From Aeromonas australiensis (GTDB lineage Bacteria; Pseudomonadota; Gammaproteobacteria; Enterobacterales; Aeromonadaceae): DNA of 64,000 nucleotides. The DNA lies in the NCBI RefSeq assembly GCF_000819725.1, contig NZ_CDDH01000057.1, forward strand, positions 62,001 through 126,000, given 5' to 3'. Position numbers and translations under genes: made by a program. Below the pieces are notes generated by a model. The model made no database searches. It was not told the DNA's origin and saw only the letters and a list, made by a program, of their open reading frames with translations. Positions 1-8,408 of this stretch are shown piece by piece (the stretch's first letter is position 1; every line of letters starts with the position of its first letter).

Positions 1-1
1 T

Positions 2-514
2 GAACGCCTCTCGCCGCTGTTGGGTTGGGTGGAACGCGCTCACCCCTATCGGGAGCAAGGGAAGCAGCATCATGAGATGCCGAATCCGGCCGCAGATGTG
101 CTGGTAGTGGGGCTAGGGCGTTATGGTGAGCACCTGCTCAAGGGATTGCAGCAAAAAGGCATCAGTGTGATGGGGGTCGATTTCGATCCCGAGCAGGTGG
201 ATCGGCTGCGCAATGAGGGATTGTCAGTTCGTTATGGCGATGCGTGTGATGCCGATTATCTCGATACCTTGTCACTGCCTGCGATTGGCAGCGTGGTCTG
301 TACGTTACCGGATTTGCACTCCACCCTGAACTTGTTGCACTCCCTGCGTGAGCACCATTATCAGGGCGATGTCACCCTGGTTGTGCGTCATGAGCAGGAT
401 GGTTGCCTGCTTGAGTTGATGGGGGGCGCTCACGTGATCTATCCCCACCGGGATGCGGTCCAGTTTGCTATTGGCGATTTGACTCGTCGTCTGGGCCGTG
501 ACCCCGGCCAGTAA
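2..514 (+). CDS. C-terminal part of a cation:proton antiporter with RCK/TrkA-N domain (5' end missing)
   Basis: The reading frame is open from the left edge, so the start lies outside the window. The visible ~170 residues contain a Rossmann-type NAD-binding segment, VLVVGLGRYGEHLLKGL, followed by an acidic strand end (GVDFDPE) and RYGDACDADYL. This is the usual pattern of a TrkA-N (RCK) domain. In CPA2 antiporters and K+ channels such domains sit in the cytosol and gate the membrane part through nucleotide or ligand binding. The residues before it (ERLSPLLGWVER) look like the linker after the last membrane helix. It ends 2 bp before the convergent LysR gene. A free-standing TrkA-like protein cannot be excluded because the membrane half is not visible. 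Confidence 0.7.
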   Translation, partial: ERLSPLLGWVERAHPYREQGKQHHEMPNPAADVLVVGLGRYGEHLLKGLQQKGISVMGVDFDPEQVDRLRNEGLSVRYGDACDADYLDTLSLPAIGSVVCTLPDLHSTLNLLHSLREHHYQGDVTLVVRHEQDGCLLELMGGAHVIYPHRDAVQFAIGDLTRRLGRDPGQ

Positions 515-516
515 CG

Positions 517-1437
517 TCAGGATCTTGCCAGCGTCAGCAGCAGTTCCCGTAAGCCGCGATGGGCCGGATCCTCCCCGGCCGGGCCATGCCACACCAGGCT
601 GTGACAGATGGTGCCGTATGCGAATGGAACAGGACGCGTGACCAGCGGATAGTGGGCGGCCATCTGGGTCGCCCAGCCACCAAGCGCAGTCATGATCAGG
701 TCACTCTCTGTCAGCAGGGCTGCACCCGAGCCAAAGTCCGGCACTATGGCCCCCAGTCGTCGTTGCACTTGCTGTTGGGCCAGCGTCTGTTCGAAGAAAG
801 GGCTGGCCAGCTCATGGTCCCGGATGGCGATATGACGCCAGCTCAGGTAGGCATCGAGATCCCAGGGTTTGGTCAGTGCCGGATGATCGTTACGCAGCAG
901 GCAGACCAGCTCATCGTCACACAGTTTTTCCCATACCAGCCCACTCAAGCTGCGTATCGGTTGGCTTTGGTCATGGGGCAAGATCACCAGGTCGAGCTTG
1001 CCTTGAGTAAGGGCAGCCAACCCCTGCTCATCTTTATTCCAGATTTCAGGGATCAGCCCTGGCACAGCTGCCATCAGCTTGTCGAGCAAGGGACCCACGG
1101 GCCAGGTCATGCTGCTTTCCCGTAGTCCTAACCGCAATCGCCCCTGCCACTGGCCTGGCTCGAACTGCTGTTGATTGGTCAGGCCATTCAACTCTCCCAG
1201 TAGCCGATGCAGAGTCGGGGCCAGTCGCTCGGCCATGGGGGTGAGCAGCAGCTGGTTGCCCTGACGGTAGAGCAGTTGATCCCCCAGCAGATCCCTCAGC
1301 TGGTTGAGGGTCTTGCTGACGGTTGAAGGGGTGGTGCAGAGCCGCTCGGCGGTGCGAGTGACACTCTGGTTGTCGAGCAGCAGGTGTAGGGTGACCAGAT
1401 GGCGACCGCCCAACCTCGAGAGTGCGATCAGATCCAT
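517..1437 (-). CDS. LysR family transcriptional regulator
   Basis: This 306-residue protein has the LysR layout. An N-terminal winged HTH (about residues 10-65, with SVTRTAERLCTTPSTVSKTL as helix-turn-helix) is followed by a type 2 periplasmic-binding-like effector domain. GGAG sits five bases before the ATG. The gene faces the antiporter fragment tail to tail and lies downstream of tyrB on the same strand, separated from it by a hairpin. The target and inducer cannot be read from the sequence. Confidence 0.9.
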   Translation of the reverse strand: MDLIALSRLGGRHLVTLHLLLDNQSVTRTAERLCTTPSTVSKTLNQLRDLLGDQLLYRQGNQLLLTPMAERLAPTLHRLLGELNGLTNQQQFEPGQWQGRLRLGLRESSMTWPVGPLLDKLMAAVPGLIPEIWNKDEQGLAALTQGKLDLVILPHDQSQPIRSLSGLVWEKLCDDELVCLLRNDHPALTKPWDLDAYLSWRHIAIRDHELASPFFEQTLAQQQVQRRLGAIVPDFGSGAALLTESDLIMTALGGWATQMAAHYPLVTRPVPFAYGTICHSLVWHGPAGEDPAHRGLRELLLTLARS

Positions 1438-1469
1438 AAAGACTCCACAAGCGAATGAAACAGACAGAA

Positions 1470-1489
1470 AGCCCCGCCAAGGCGGGGCT
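1470..1489 (-). terminator. Hairpin after tyrB
   Basis: A perfect 9-bp G+C-rich inverted repeat (AGCCCCGCC, 2-base loop, GGCGGGGCT) lies just after the tyrB stop on the minus strand. It is followed by a T-rich but interrupted tract. It probably ends tyrB transcription before the LysR gene. Confidence 0.6.
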
Positions 1490-1497
1490 GGTGCGGA

Positions 1498-2694
1498 TTA
1501 ACCCTTGAGCACCGCGGCCATGGCGTCGGCCACATAGTCGACGTTGCGACTGTTGAGACCCGCCACGCACATGCGACCGGAGCGCACCAGATAGACGGCG
1601 AACTCCTCGCGCAGTCTCTCCACCTGCTCCGGCGTGAAGCCGGTATAGCTGAACATGCCGCGTTGGTTGATGAAGTAGCTGAAATCACGGCCCGGCACCT
1701 TGGCACTCAGCACCTCGAACAGCTTCTGGCGCATCGCCTTGATACGGGTGCGCATCTCGGTCACCTCGTCGACCCACATGGCGTGCAGCTCGGGCTGGCT
1801 CATCACAGCCGCGGTGATCTGGCCACCGTGGGTGGGGGGGCTGGAGTAGTTGCGGCGCACGGTGGCCTTCATCTGGCCCAGTACCCGACTTGCCTCTTCG
1901 GCATCCTGGCAGATGACCGACAGGCCACCGCAGCGTTCGCCGTAGAAGGAGAGGTTCTTGGAAAATGAGTTACTGACGAAGAAGCTGACGCCGGCGGCCA
2001 CCATGGCGCGAATGGCGTAGACATCCTCTTCCAGCCCGTCACCGAAGCCCTGATAGGCGATATCCATAAAGGGGATAAGGTTCTTCTCGACCACCAGGGC
2101 GATCACCTGATCCCACTGGGCGCGGGAGAGATCCACCCCGGTCGGGTTGTGGCAGCAGGGGTGCAGCAGCACGATGCTTTGCGCTGGCAGGGTGCTCAGG
2201 CTGTCGAGCATGGCGTCGAACAGCACGCCGCCGGTGGCCGCATCGTAGTAGGGGTAGTCATGGACCTTGATGCCGGCTCCCTCGAACATCGCCTTGTGGT
2301 TATCCCAGGTCGGGTTGCTGACCCACACCTCGGAGGTAGGGAAGTAGCGCTTGAGTAGATCGGCGCCGATCTTCAGGGCGCCCGAGCCGCCGATGGTCTG
2401 GATGGTGGCGATACGTCCCGCCTTGACCGCTTCATGGTCGGCACCAAACAGCAGGTGCTGCACCGCAGTGCGGTAGTTGGCGGCACCCTCCATCGGCTGG
2501 TAGGGGCGCGGCGCCGGGGCGGCGGCGCGCTGGGCTTCGGCCTGCTGCACCGACGGCAACAGCGGAATGCGGCCCTGCTCATCGTAATAGAGGCCAATCC
2601 CCAGATTCACCTTCTGCTCGCGGGTGTCTTTGTGGAAGGTCTCGACCAGGGTCAGGATGGGGTCGCCAGCGTAGGCATCGACGTGTTCAAACAT
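1498..2694 (-). CDS. tyrB: Aromatic amino acid aminotransferase TyrB
   Basis: A 398-residue class I, PLP-dependent aminotransferase that performs the last step of tyrosine and phenylalanine synthesis and also acts on aspartate. The sequence follows E. coli TyrB more closely than AspC: it starts [16 protein letters not shown] and contains LPMEG-like [35 protein letters not shown] and the PLP-lysine segment [17 protein letters not shown]. Length is normal. AAGGA precedes the ATG. No TyrR box was recognised in the 160 bp upstream. Confidence 0.95.
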   Translation of the reverse strand: MFEHVDAYAGDPILTLVETFHKDTREQKVNLGIGLYYDEQGRIPLLPSVQQAEAQRAAAPAPRPYQPMEGAANYRTAVQHLLFGADHEAVKAGRIATIQTIGGSGALKIGADLLKRYFPTSEVWVSNPTWDNHKAMFEGAGIKVHDYPYYDAATGGVLFDAMLDSLSTLPAQSIVLLHPCCHNPTGVDLSRAQWDQVIALVVEKNLIPFMDIAYQGFGDGLEEDVYAIRAMVAAGVSFFVSNSFSKNLSFYGERCGGLSVICQDAEEASRVLGQMKATVRRNYSSPPTHGGQITAAVMSQPELHAMWVDEVTEMRTRIKAMRQKLFEVLSAKVPGRDFSYFINQRGMFSYTGFTPEQVERLREEFAVYLVRSGRMCVAGLNSRNVDYVADAMAAVLKG

Positions 2695-2856
2695 GGGGGG
2701 TCCTTGCGAAATGGAATCCAGGGTATGGCGATCAATGATCGGCGGTCATCATGGCGTAAAGCGGGCGAGGGCTCAAGTCTGAAAGAGGCGGGGAGCAGTG
2801 GCTCTATACCGCCCGGTCGTGAATGGCATGTTGCGGGGCAATCCAGTGCCCCGGCC

Positions 2857-3132
2857 TTATTTCAGATAGGATCGCAAAACCCGCACCACCTGATCCAGAT
2901 CCTCCAATCGTTCGGCCGGGGTCGCCTCTTCGGCACCGAGATGCTCGCGCATATGGCCCTCCAGCACCTCCAGCATCAGGCCGTTGACGGCGCCACGGAT
3001 GGCGGCGATCTGCTGCAAGATGGCGGCGCAGTCGCTCTCCTGCTCCAGTGCACTCTCCAGCGCGCCAGCCTGTCCCTTGATGCGGCGCACCCGCGCCAGC
3101 AGCTTCTTTTTGTCGTGAATGGTGTGGGACAT
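2857..3132 (-). CDS. dmeR: Metal-responsive repressor of the RcnR/CsoR family (DmeR-like)
   Basis: A 91-residue all-helical repressor. The RcnR-type metal ligands are present at His3, Cys35, His60 and His64, with the family core RVRRIKGQAGALE. These proteins bind DNA without metal and release it when Co(II) or Ni(II) binds. The gene is divergent from a CDF exporter, the arrangement of dmeR-dmeF systems. FrmR, a formaldehyde sensor, is the close alternative, but the CDF neighbour and the operator favour metal sensing. Confidence 0.85.
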   Translation of the reverse strand: MSHTIHDKKKLLARVRRIKGQAGALESALEQESDCAAILQQIAAIRGAVNGLMLEVLEGHMREHLGAEEATPAERLEDLDQVVRVLRSYLK

Positions 3133-3155
3133 TGCGGATCCTTTCGATCAATAAA

Positions 3156-3174
3156 ACTATACTGGGGTATAGTA
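3156..3174. promoter_or_regulatory. Probable DmeR/RcnR operator between dmeR and dmeF
   Basis: An inverted repeat ACTATA-CTGGGG-TATAGT lies in the 71-bp divergent gap. Within it, TACT (3160-3163), a G-tract of four plus TAT, and AGTA (3171-3174) reproduce the 15-bp spacing of the RcnR site TACT-G6-N-AGTA. It sits where a repressor would block both promoters. Confidence 0.75.
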
Positions 3175-3203
3175 TATTGCATCGCCGCTCTCAGGAGAAA
3201 TCC

Positions 3204-4157
3204 ATGTCATCCCTCGTTCAATCTCACTGCCATCAACCCGTCATTCACGAAGGCAATCCGCTGGCCGAACAGAAGACCCGCTGGGCCGTATTGCTGACCG
3301 TCATCATGATGGTGGCGGAGATCGGCGGTGGCTGGTTCTACAACTCGATGGCGCTGCTGGCCGACGGTTGGCATATGAGCTCTCACGCGCTGGCGCTCGG
3401 TCTCTCGGTGTTGGCCTACCGCGCCGCTCGCCATTTCGCCCGTGACCACAGATTCAGCTTCGGCACCTGGAAGATCGAGGTGCTGGGTGGCTTTACCAGT
3501 GCCCTGTTGCTGGTGGGGGTGGCCGGCATGATGCTGTTCGAGTCAGTGTTCCGGCTGCTCGATCCCAGCCCGATCCACTATCAGCAGGCGATTGCCATCG
3601 CGCTGGTGGGGCTGCTGGTGAACCTGGCCTGCGCCTGGCTGCTCAAGGATGATCACGGCCACCACCACCATGGCCATAGCCATAGCCACGGGGATCATCA
3701 CGACCACGATCATCATCATGACGATCACCACGGCCATCAGGACCTCAACCTGCGCGCCGCCTATATTCATGTGCTGGCGGATGCCGCCACCTCGGTGCTG
3801 GCGATCCTGGCGCTGACGGGAGGTATGTTGTGGGGGGCCGACTGGCTCGATCCCCTGATGGGTATAGTGGGTGCCGGGCTGGTGGCGGTGTGGGCCTGGG
3901 GGCTACTGCGTGACTCAGGTCGAGTGCTGCTGGATGCCGAGATGGATACCCCGCTGGTGGCGGAGATCCGCGAGGTCATCACCGAGCTGCCGGGCACCGA
4001 TATCCGCGATCTGCACGTCTGGCGGGTAGGGCAGCAGCAATATGCCTGCGTGCTCTCTTTGTTGATGGTCAATCCGCTACCGGCGCAGCAGATCCGTGAG
4101 CGGCTGGCAATTCATGAAGAGCTGGTGCATGTCACCATCGAGATCGCCAGTAAATAG
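3204..4157 (+). CDS. dmeF: Cation diffusion facilitator metal exporter DmeF
   Basis: A 317-residue inner-membrane CDF protein that exports divalent metals (Co, Ni, Zn) by proton exchange. It begins with a His-containing N terminus and TM1-TM2, where the metal-site motif is ALLADGWHMSSHA. A long His/Asp-rich cytosolic loop follows at about residues 150-182, then the second motif HVLADAATS and a C-terminal cytosolic domain. The ATG at 3204 follows AGGAG with normal spacing. An upstream in-frame ATG at 3132 would run through the operator and is rejected. Divergent dmeR is the likely regulator. Co/Ni specificity is inferred from context. Confidence 0.9.
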   Translation: MSSLVQSHCHQPVIHEGNPLAEQKTRWAVLLTVIMMVAEIGGGWFYNSMALLADGWHMSSHALALGLSVLAYRAARHFARDHRFSFGTWKIEVLGGFTSALLLVGVAGMMLFESVFRLLDPSPIHYQQAIAIALVGLLVNLACAWLLKDDHGHHHHGHSHSHGDHHDHDHHHDDHHGHQDLNLRAAYIHVLADAATSVLAILALTGGMLWGADWLDPLMGIVGAGLVAVWAWGLLRDSGRVLLDAEMDTPLVAEIREVITELPGTDIRDLHVWRVGQQQYACVLSLLMVNPLPAQQIRERLAIHEELVHVTIEIASK

Positions 4158-4287
4158 GATGAATTGTGGAGGTCGTGGGTTGTCTCTTGGATACAACCTG
4201 GGACGCTCAAAAGAATGTGGCTGTTCAGTGCTTAAGAGAAAGAGGGCTTCGACACCCTTTTGTATTGATGAGATCCGATCGGCAGGC

Positions 4288-4314
4288 TAAGGGGATGGGG
4301 ATTGGTGCCGATAA
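4288..4314 (+). promoter_or_regulatory. Sigma-28 (FliA) type promoter for motX
   Basis: The -10 element GCCGATAA at 4307-4314 matches the FliA consensus exactly. It is preceded at the canonical 11-bp spacing by TAAGGGGA (4288-4295), a partial match to TAAAGTTT. It lies 22 bp before the motX ATG and fits late flagellar gene control. Confidence 0.75.
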
Positions 4315-4336
4315 CAGAGTGCAGCAGGAGATCCTT

Positions 4337-5182
4337 ATGATGAAACCCCTTACCCTTCTCGTTCTTGTCGGTGCATTCACCGTGCCCCTCTATGGCGTTG
4401 AGGCGGAATCAGCTGCCGTATCGAGCGATGCACCTGCAGCAAGTGCATCGGCACCGGCCGCAAGCAGTGCTGCGGTGGCAACGGCGCCTGTCTCGGCTGC
4501 TACGCCCGCGCCTTCTGAGGCTGCCCCCGTCTTGCTCCCGGCCGAGAGCAGTAGCGAGGGGGCTGCGCCGCTGCCAAAACCTGCGGAACCTGCTGCTGTG
4601 GTTGCGCCTCCAGTTCCTCTGGCCTCTGGCGAGTTGCAGGCGGTGCCGCTCTATCGTCAGGATGAGCTGCTCAACTGGATTGAGCAGGGGCGCCATCTCA
4701 CTCAGGTGAAGCAGGATCGCTGCCAGTTGACTCAGGATATTGAAGCGCGCGCCTCGGTGATGAAGGTTCCGGCCTATCAGTTCCTTTGGGGGGATATGCT
4801 GGCGTGGGGGGTATGCACCAAACCCAATGCCGAACTCGGGGTGCATTATATGTGGGAGGCGGCCAACCACGGGCTGGCGCCGGCGCTGGAGCAACTGGGC
4901 CGCTACTACTGGAAGGGGATTTTGGTGCAGAAGGACTTGGTGCGCGCCGAGACCCTGATGCGCGAGGCAGCCAGCATCGGTTTTTTGCGGGCCCGTATCG
5001 AATGGGTCGAGATGTTGCTGGAAGGGATGGGCAGTCCACTCGATTATGAGGATGCCTATCGCTGGCTCCATGGCTCGGTGATCGGTGACAAGAGCCAGCA
5101 CCAGAAGGCGGCGAGTCTGCTAAAGCAGCTTGGCAACCGGATGCCCGCTAACGTGGTGGCCCGCGCCAAGGCGATGAACTAA
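4337..5182 (+). CDS. motX: Polar flagellar motor protein MotX with an Ala/Pro-rich insertion
   Basis: A 281-residue exported protein. MotX forms the periplasmic T ring with MotY and is needed for Na+-driven PomAB stators of the polar flagellum. After a signal peptide (about residues 1-23), residues 25-98 are an Ala/Pro/Ser-rich low-complexity stretch. The family core follows: LYRQDELLNWI, DRCQLTQDI, YQFLWGDMLAWGVC, APALEQLGRYYWKG (Sel1-type repeats), GSPLDYEDAYRWLH and a C-terminal ARAKA. Vibrio MotX is about 210 residues, so the low-complexity part explains the extra length. Translation starts at 4337 after CAGGAG; the longer frame from 4166 has no signal peptide at its start. A sigma-28-like promoter lies just upstream. 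Confidence 0.88.
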   Translation: MMKPLTLLVLVGAFTVPLYGVEAESAAVSSDAPAASASAPAASSAAVATAPVSAATPAPSEAAPVLLPAESSSEGAAPLPKPAEPAAVVAPPVPLASGELQAVPLYRQDELLNWIEQGRHLTQVKQDRCQLTQDIEARASVMKVPAYQFLWGDMLAWGVCTKPNAELGVHYMWEAANHGLAPALEQLGRYYWKGILVQKDLVRAETLMREAASIGFLRARIEWVEMLLEGMGSPLDYEDAYRWLHGSVIGDKSQHQKAASLLKQLGNRMPANVVARAKAMN

Positions 5183-5192
5183 AACAAAAAAT

Positions 5193-5252
5193 GACCCACA
5201 GACTTGCATCTGTGGGTCCGAAACCCGCCGCCGTGCCATGACAGGCGGGTTT
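5193..5252. terminator. Double hairpin between motX and hmp
   Basis: Two inverted repeats lie in tandem: GACCCACAGA/TCTGTGGGTC (5193-5218) and AAACCCGCC/GGCGGGTTT (5221-5252). The first is preceded by an A-rich tract, which would be a U tract for hmp on the minus strand. The second ends in TTTCTC for motX. They probably terminate both convergent genes. Confidence 0.7.
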
Positions 5253-5280
5253 CTCACTCCGTTATATGTGATGGGGTGAT

Positions 5281-6474
5281 TCAGAGATCTTGATGGGGGC
5301 CAAAAACTTCGTAATGGAGCTGGCTGGCCGGTACACCCAGCTCAAGTAACTGGCGTTTGATCGCCTGCATAAAGCCGATGGGGCCGCAGAAGTAGTAGTG
5401 GGCCTCGGGGGCAATACACGCTTTCACTGCGGCCAGATCCATGGTGCCGGAAAAATCGTAATGTTCCCCCTGCACATCACTGGCCTCAGGCTCCCGATAC
5501 CAGACCCGGCTCAGCAGGTTGGGGTGCTGGCGAGATTTTTGTTGAATATCCTCCCCGAAGGCGTGAACCGAGCCCCGTTCGCAGGCGTGCAGCCAGGTGA
5601 TGTTGGCCTGATGACCGCTCGCCAGCAGCTGGTTCAGCATGCTCATCATCGGCGTCACGCCAACACCGGCACTGAGCAGCACGACCGGAGTCTGGCTGTC
5701 GGCTTTCAGGTAGAAATCGCCAGTAGGGGGCATTACCTCGATCTTGTCGCCTGCCTGCAGGTGATCGTGCAGCAGATTGGAGACCTGACCTTGTGGCTCG
5801 CGCTTGACGCTGATCCGGTAATCCTGCCCGTTGGGCGCATCGGAGAGGGAGTACTGGCGGATCTCCTGATATTCCAGCTCGGGGTGGGTCAGCTTGATGC
5901 TGAGGTATTGACCCGGCTTGAAGGCCAGTACCGGCTTGCCATCTTCCGGCGCCAGCAGGAAGGAGGTGATGAGCGCACTCTCGGCCCGCTTCTCTTTGAT
6001 GATGAAGGTGCGGGTACCTTGCCAGCCGCCATCCTGGCTGGCCTTCTCCTGATAGATCTCCTGCTCGCGGCCGATGAAGATATCGGCCAGTACGCCATAC
6101 GCCTTGCCCCATGCCTCCAGCACCTCGTCGGTGACTGCACTGCCGCCCAATTCTTTGAGCGTGGCCAAGAGATGACTACCTACAATGTGATATTGTTCCG
6201 GCTGGATCAGAAATCCGGTATGTTTGTGCGCAATCCGCTCGACCGCACCGGCGAGTGCTCCCAGATTGTCGATATTCCTGGCGTAAGCTGCGACCGCATT
6301 GAACAGGGCTAGTGGCTGGCCGCCACTGCGTTGGTGGGCCAGGTTGAAGATATCTTTCAGCTCCGGGTTATGGCTGAACATCCGCTGATAGAAGTGCTGG
6401 GTCAGGGCCGGGCCGGCAGACTCCAGCAGAGGAATGGTGCTTTTAATGACGGCAACGGTGGTTTGGTCTAGCAT
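5281..6474 (-). CDS. hmp: Flavohaemoprotein (nitric oxide dioxygenase) Hmp
   Basis: A 397-residue cytosolic enzyme converting NO plus O2 and NAD(P)H to nitrate. An N-terminal globin (about 1-140, starting MLDQTTVAVIKSTIPLLE, with the proximal-His region IAHKHTGFLI) is followed by an FAD domain (RQYSLSDAP) and an NAD domain (VLLSAGVGVTPMMSML). It ends YEVFGPHQDL. The ATG at 6474 gives the family length; the longer frame to 6525 adds 17 unsupported residues. It is divergent from nsrR, the NO-sensing repressor, with an NsrR-like site between them. Confidence 0.95.
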   Translation of the reverse strand: MLDQTTVAVIKSTIPLLESAGPALTQHFYQRMFSHNPELKDIFNLAHQRSGGQPLALFNAVAAYARNIDNLGALAGAVERIAHKHTGFLIQPEQYHIVGSHLLATLKELGGSAVTDEVLEAWGKAYGVLADIFIGREQEIYQEKASQDGGWQGTRTFIIKEKRAESALITSFLLAPEDGKPVLAFKPGQYLSIKLTHPELEYQEIRQYSLSDAPNGQDYRISVKREPQGQVSNLLHDHLQAGDKIEVMPPTGDFYLKADSQTPVVLLSAGVGVTPMMSMLNQLLASGHQANITWLHACERGSVHAFGEDIQQKSRQHPNLLSRVWYREPEASDVQGEHYDFSGTMDLAAVKACIAPEAHYYFCGPIGFMQAIKRQLLELGVPASQLHYEVFGPHQDL

Positions 6475-6491
6475 AGAGGTCCTCGTTTCAA

Positions 6492-6512
6492 TTAAACATT
6501 TAAAATGCCATT
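6492..6512. promoter_or_regulatory. Putative NsrR operator upstream of hmp
   Basis: An inverted repeat CATTT-A-AAATG (6497-6507) matches the core of the NsrR consensus (GCATTT-N-AAATGC). It lies about 20 bp before the hmp start in the hmp/nsrR divergent gap. The outer positions match poorly. Confidence 0.55.
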
Positions 6513-6586
6513 TAATAAGTAGCATCCTAGATGTTTATTTGACCTTAATCAATATTTCAATTGTTACATTGCGCTAATCAGGCCTT

Positions 6587-7057
6587 ATGAGACTAACCAG
6601 TTATACAGATTTTGGATTGAGAGCTCTGCTCTATCTGGCAACCTTGCCGGAGGGGGAGTTGTCTAGTGTGGCCAAGGTATCGGCCCTTTATGGCGTGTCG
6701 CGCAACCACATGGTGAAGGTAGTCAATCAGTTGGTGAAGCTGGGCTATCTGCAATCCCAGCGGGGCAAAAACGGTGGGATCCGCATGGCGTGTGACCCTG
6801 CCACCATCAATATCGGGCAGGTGATCCGGGCTCTTGAAGGTAATCTGGACGGAATCGATTGTGGCTCGCCAGCCTGCCACATTGTCTCTGTCTGTCTGCT
6901 CAAAAGTGCGTTGAAAGAGGCGATGGATGCGTTTCTGGCGGTGATGGACAGCTATACGCTGCAAGACCTGCTGGCCAACCGGGAAGAGCTGCAACGTGTC
7001 TTTGGTGAGTTGATTCCAACCCTGGTGTTGGAGCCGGAAAATGATGATGAGTCATAG
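6587..7057 (+). CDS. nsrR: Nitric oxide-sensing Rrf2 repressor NsrR
   Basis: A 156-residue Rrf2-family winged-helix regulator. The three cysteines that hold its NO-sensitive Fe-S cluster are present with correct spacing (Cys92, Cys97, Cys103 in DCGSPACHIVSVC). The DNA-binding part YGVSRNHMVKVVNQL and the wing RGKNGGIRM match E. coli NsrR. Loss of the cluster on NO exposure releases repression of hmp, which is divergent here. Confidence 0.95.
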   Translation: MRLTSYTDFGLRALLYLATLPEGELSSVAKVSALYGVSRNHMVKVVNQLVKLGYLQSQRGKNGGIRMACDPATINIGQVIRALEGNLDGIDCGSPACHIVSVCLLKSALKEAMDAFLAVMDSYTLQDLLANREELQRVFGELIPTLVLEPENDDES

Positions 7058-7060
7058 CAA

Positions 7061-7086
7061 GAGAGCTGCCATTGGCAGCTCTCTTT
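7061..7086 (+). terminator. Terminator after nsrR
   Basis: A perfect 10-bp hairpin, GAGAGCTGCC-ATT-GGCAGCTCTC, is followed by TTTC directly after the nsrR stop. It abuts the convergent yfjD end. Confidence 0.75.
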
Positions 7087-8366
7087 CAATCATGGTTGCT
7101 GTCGCTTGAGCGATAAGACGCAGGAATAATCCGCGCCATCTTCACCATATTGTTCTCGACTTCGAGAATTTCTATCGGATAGCCAGCGAGCCGGATCCCG
7201 ATATTGGGCTGGGGGATCTCTTCCAGATATTCGAGGATCAGACCGTTAAGGGTTCTTGGTCCATCGATGGGCAGTTGCCAGTTCATCTCTTTGTTCAGCT
7301 CACGAATATTGGCTGAACCCTCGACCAGATAAGAACCATCCGGTTGGGGATGGATCTCGTCGCTCGGCGCTGGCGTCATGGAGGTGGTAAAGTCCCCCAC
7401 GATCTCTTCCAGAATGTCATCCAGAGTGATTAGCCCCTGAATATCGCCATATTCATCGACGATCAGGCCAATCCGCTCCTTGTTGCGCTGGAATTTGGCC
7501 AGCTGCACGTTGAGCGGGGTGCCTTCCGGAATGAAGTAGATCTCGTCTACCTCTCGCAACAGGCTCGATTTGTTGAACTGATCCCTGGCTACCAGTCGCA
7601 GGGCATCGCGCGCGTGTAAAAATCCGACAACGTCGTCGATATTGTCGCGATAGAGCAGGATTTTGGTGTGAGCGCAGTGGGCCAGCTGGCGCTGGATGCT
7701 CTTCCAGTCATCATTGATGTCGATGGCGTAGATATCGCTGCGCGGCACCATGATGTCTTCGACCAGCATCTTGTCGAGATCCAGAATGCTCAGCAGCATC
7801 TCCTGATGGCGCTGGGGGATCAGGTTGCCAGCTTCGTTGACTATGGTGCGTAGCTCCTCGGTATTGAGGGAGTCATCCTTATTGGGATTGATCTTCAGCA
7901 GCTTGAGCAGACCGTTGGTAATGCCATTGATCAGCCAGACGAAAGGCGAGAGCGGCACCATCAATCCTTTCAGAATCCATGATGCCGGATAGGCAATCTT
8001 CTCGGGGTACATGGCTGCCAGCGTCTTGGGCGTCACTTCACCAACAATAAGTACCACCAGCGTCAAACCGAAGGTTGCGACGGCCACCCCGAGATCGCCA
8101 AACAGTCGGATACAGACGATGGTAGCGATGGCGGAGGCGAGGATATTGACCAGGTTGTTGCCGATCAGGATCAGTCCCAGTAGCCGATCGGGGCGTGAGA
8201 GCATTTTTTCTACCCGGATCGCAGCCTTGTGTTTAGCCTGTGCCAGATGCCGCAGTTTGTAGCGGTTGATGGACATCAAGCCAGTTTCAGAACTGGAGAA
8301 GAAGGCGGATAAGAAGATCAGAATAACGAGGACAATCAGTAATGTGCTCGTTGAGATGCTGTCCAA
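7086..8366 (-). CDS. yfjD: CNNM/CorB-type membrane protein YfjD
   Basis: A 426-residue inner-membrane protein. An N-terminal DUF21/CNNM domain has about four membrane segments (residues 8-150, with SAFFSSSETGLMSINRYKLRHLA). A CBS pair (about 205-330; VPRSDIYAIDIND, IGLIVDEYGDIQGLITLDDILEEIVGDF) and a C-terminal CorC/HlyC domain follow. CorB/CNNM proteins take part in Mg2+ export; the exact substrate here is inferred. The position next to ypjD and ffh is as in E. coli. Confidence 0.92.
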   Translation of the reverse strand: MDSISTSTLLIVLVILIFLSAFFSSSETGLMSINRYKLRHLAQAKHKAAIRVEKMLSRPDRLLGLILIGNNLVNILASAIATIVCIRLFGDLGVAVATFGLTLVVLIVGEVTPKTLAAMYPEKIAYPASWILKGLMVPLSPFVWLINGITNGLLKLLKINPNKDDSLNTEELRTIVNEAGNLIPQRHQEMLLSILDLDKMLVEDIMVPRSDIYAIDINDDWKSIQRQLAHCAHTKILLYRDNIDDVVGFLHARDALRLVARDQFNKSSLLREVDEIYFIPEGTPLNVQLAKFQRNKERIGLIVDEYGDIQGLITLDDILEEIVGDFTTSMTPAPSDEIHPQPDGSYLVEGSANIRELNKEMNWQLPIDGPRTLNGLILEYLEEIPQPNIGIRLAGYPIEILEVENNMVKMARIIPASYRSSDSNHD

Positions 8367-8408
8367 AAAAGGCTCCTGCGGGATGGGATGGCTAAAAAAG
8401 TATAGGTG

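Noticed and set aside
2434-3297. 287-codon plus-strand frame spanning the tyrB start and dmeR
   Set aside because: It runs antisense through two well-supported genes and the dmeR/dmeF operator.
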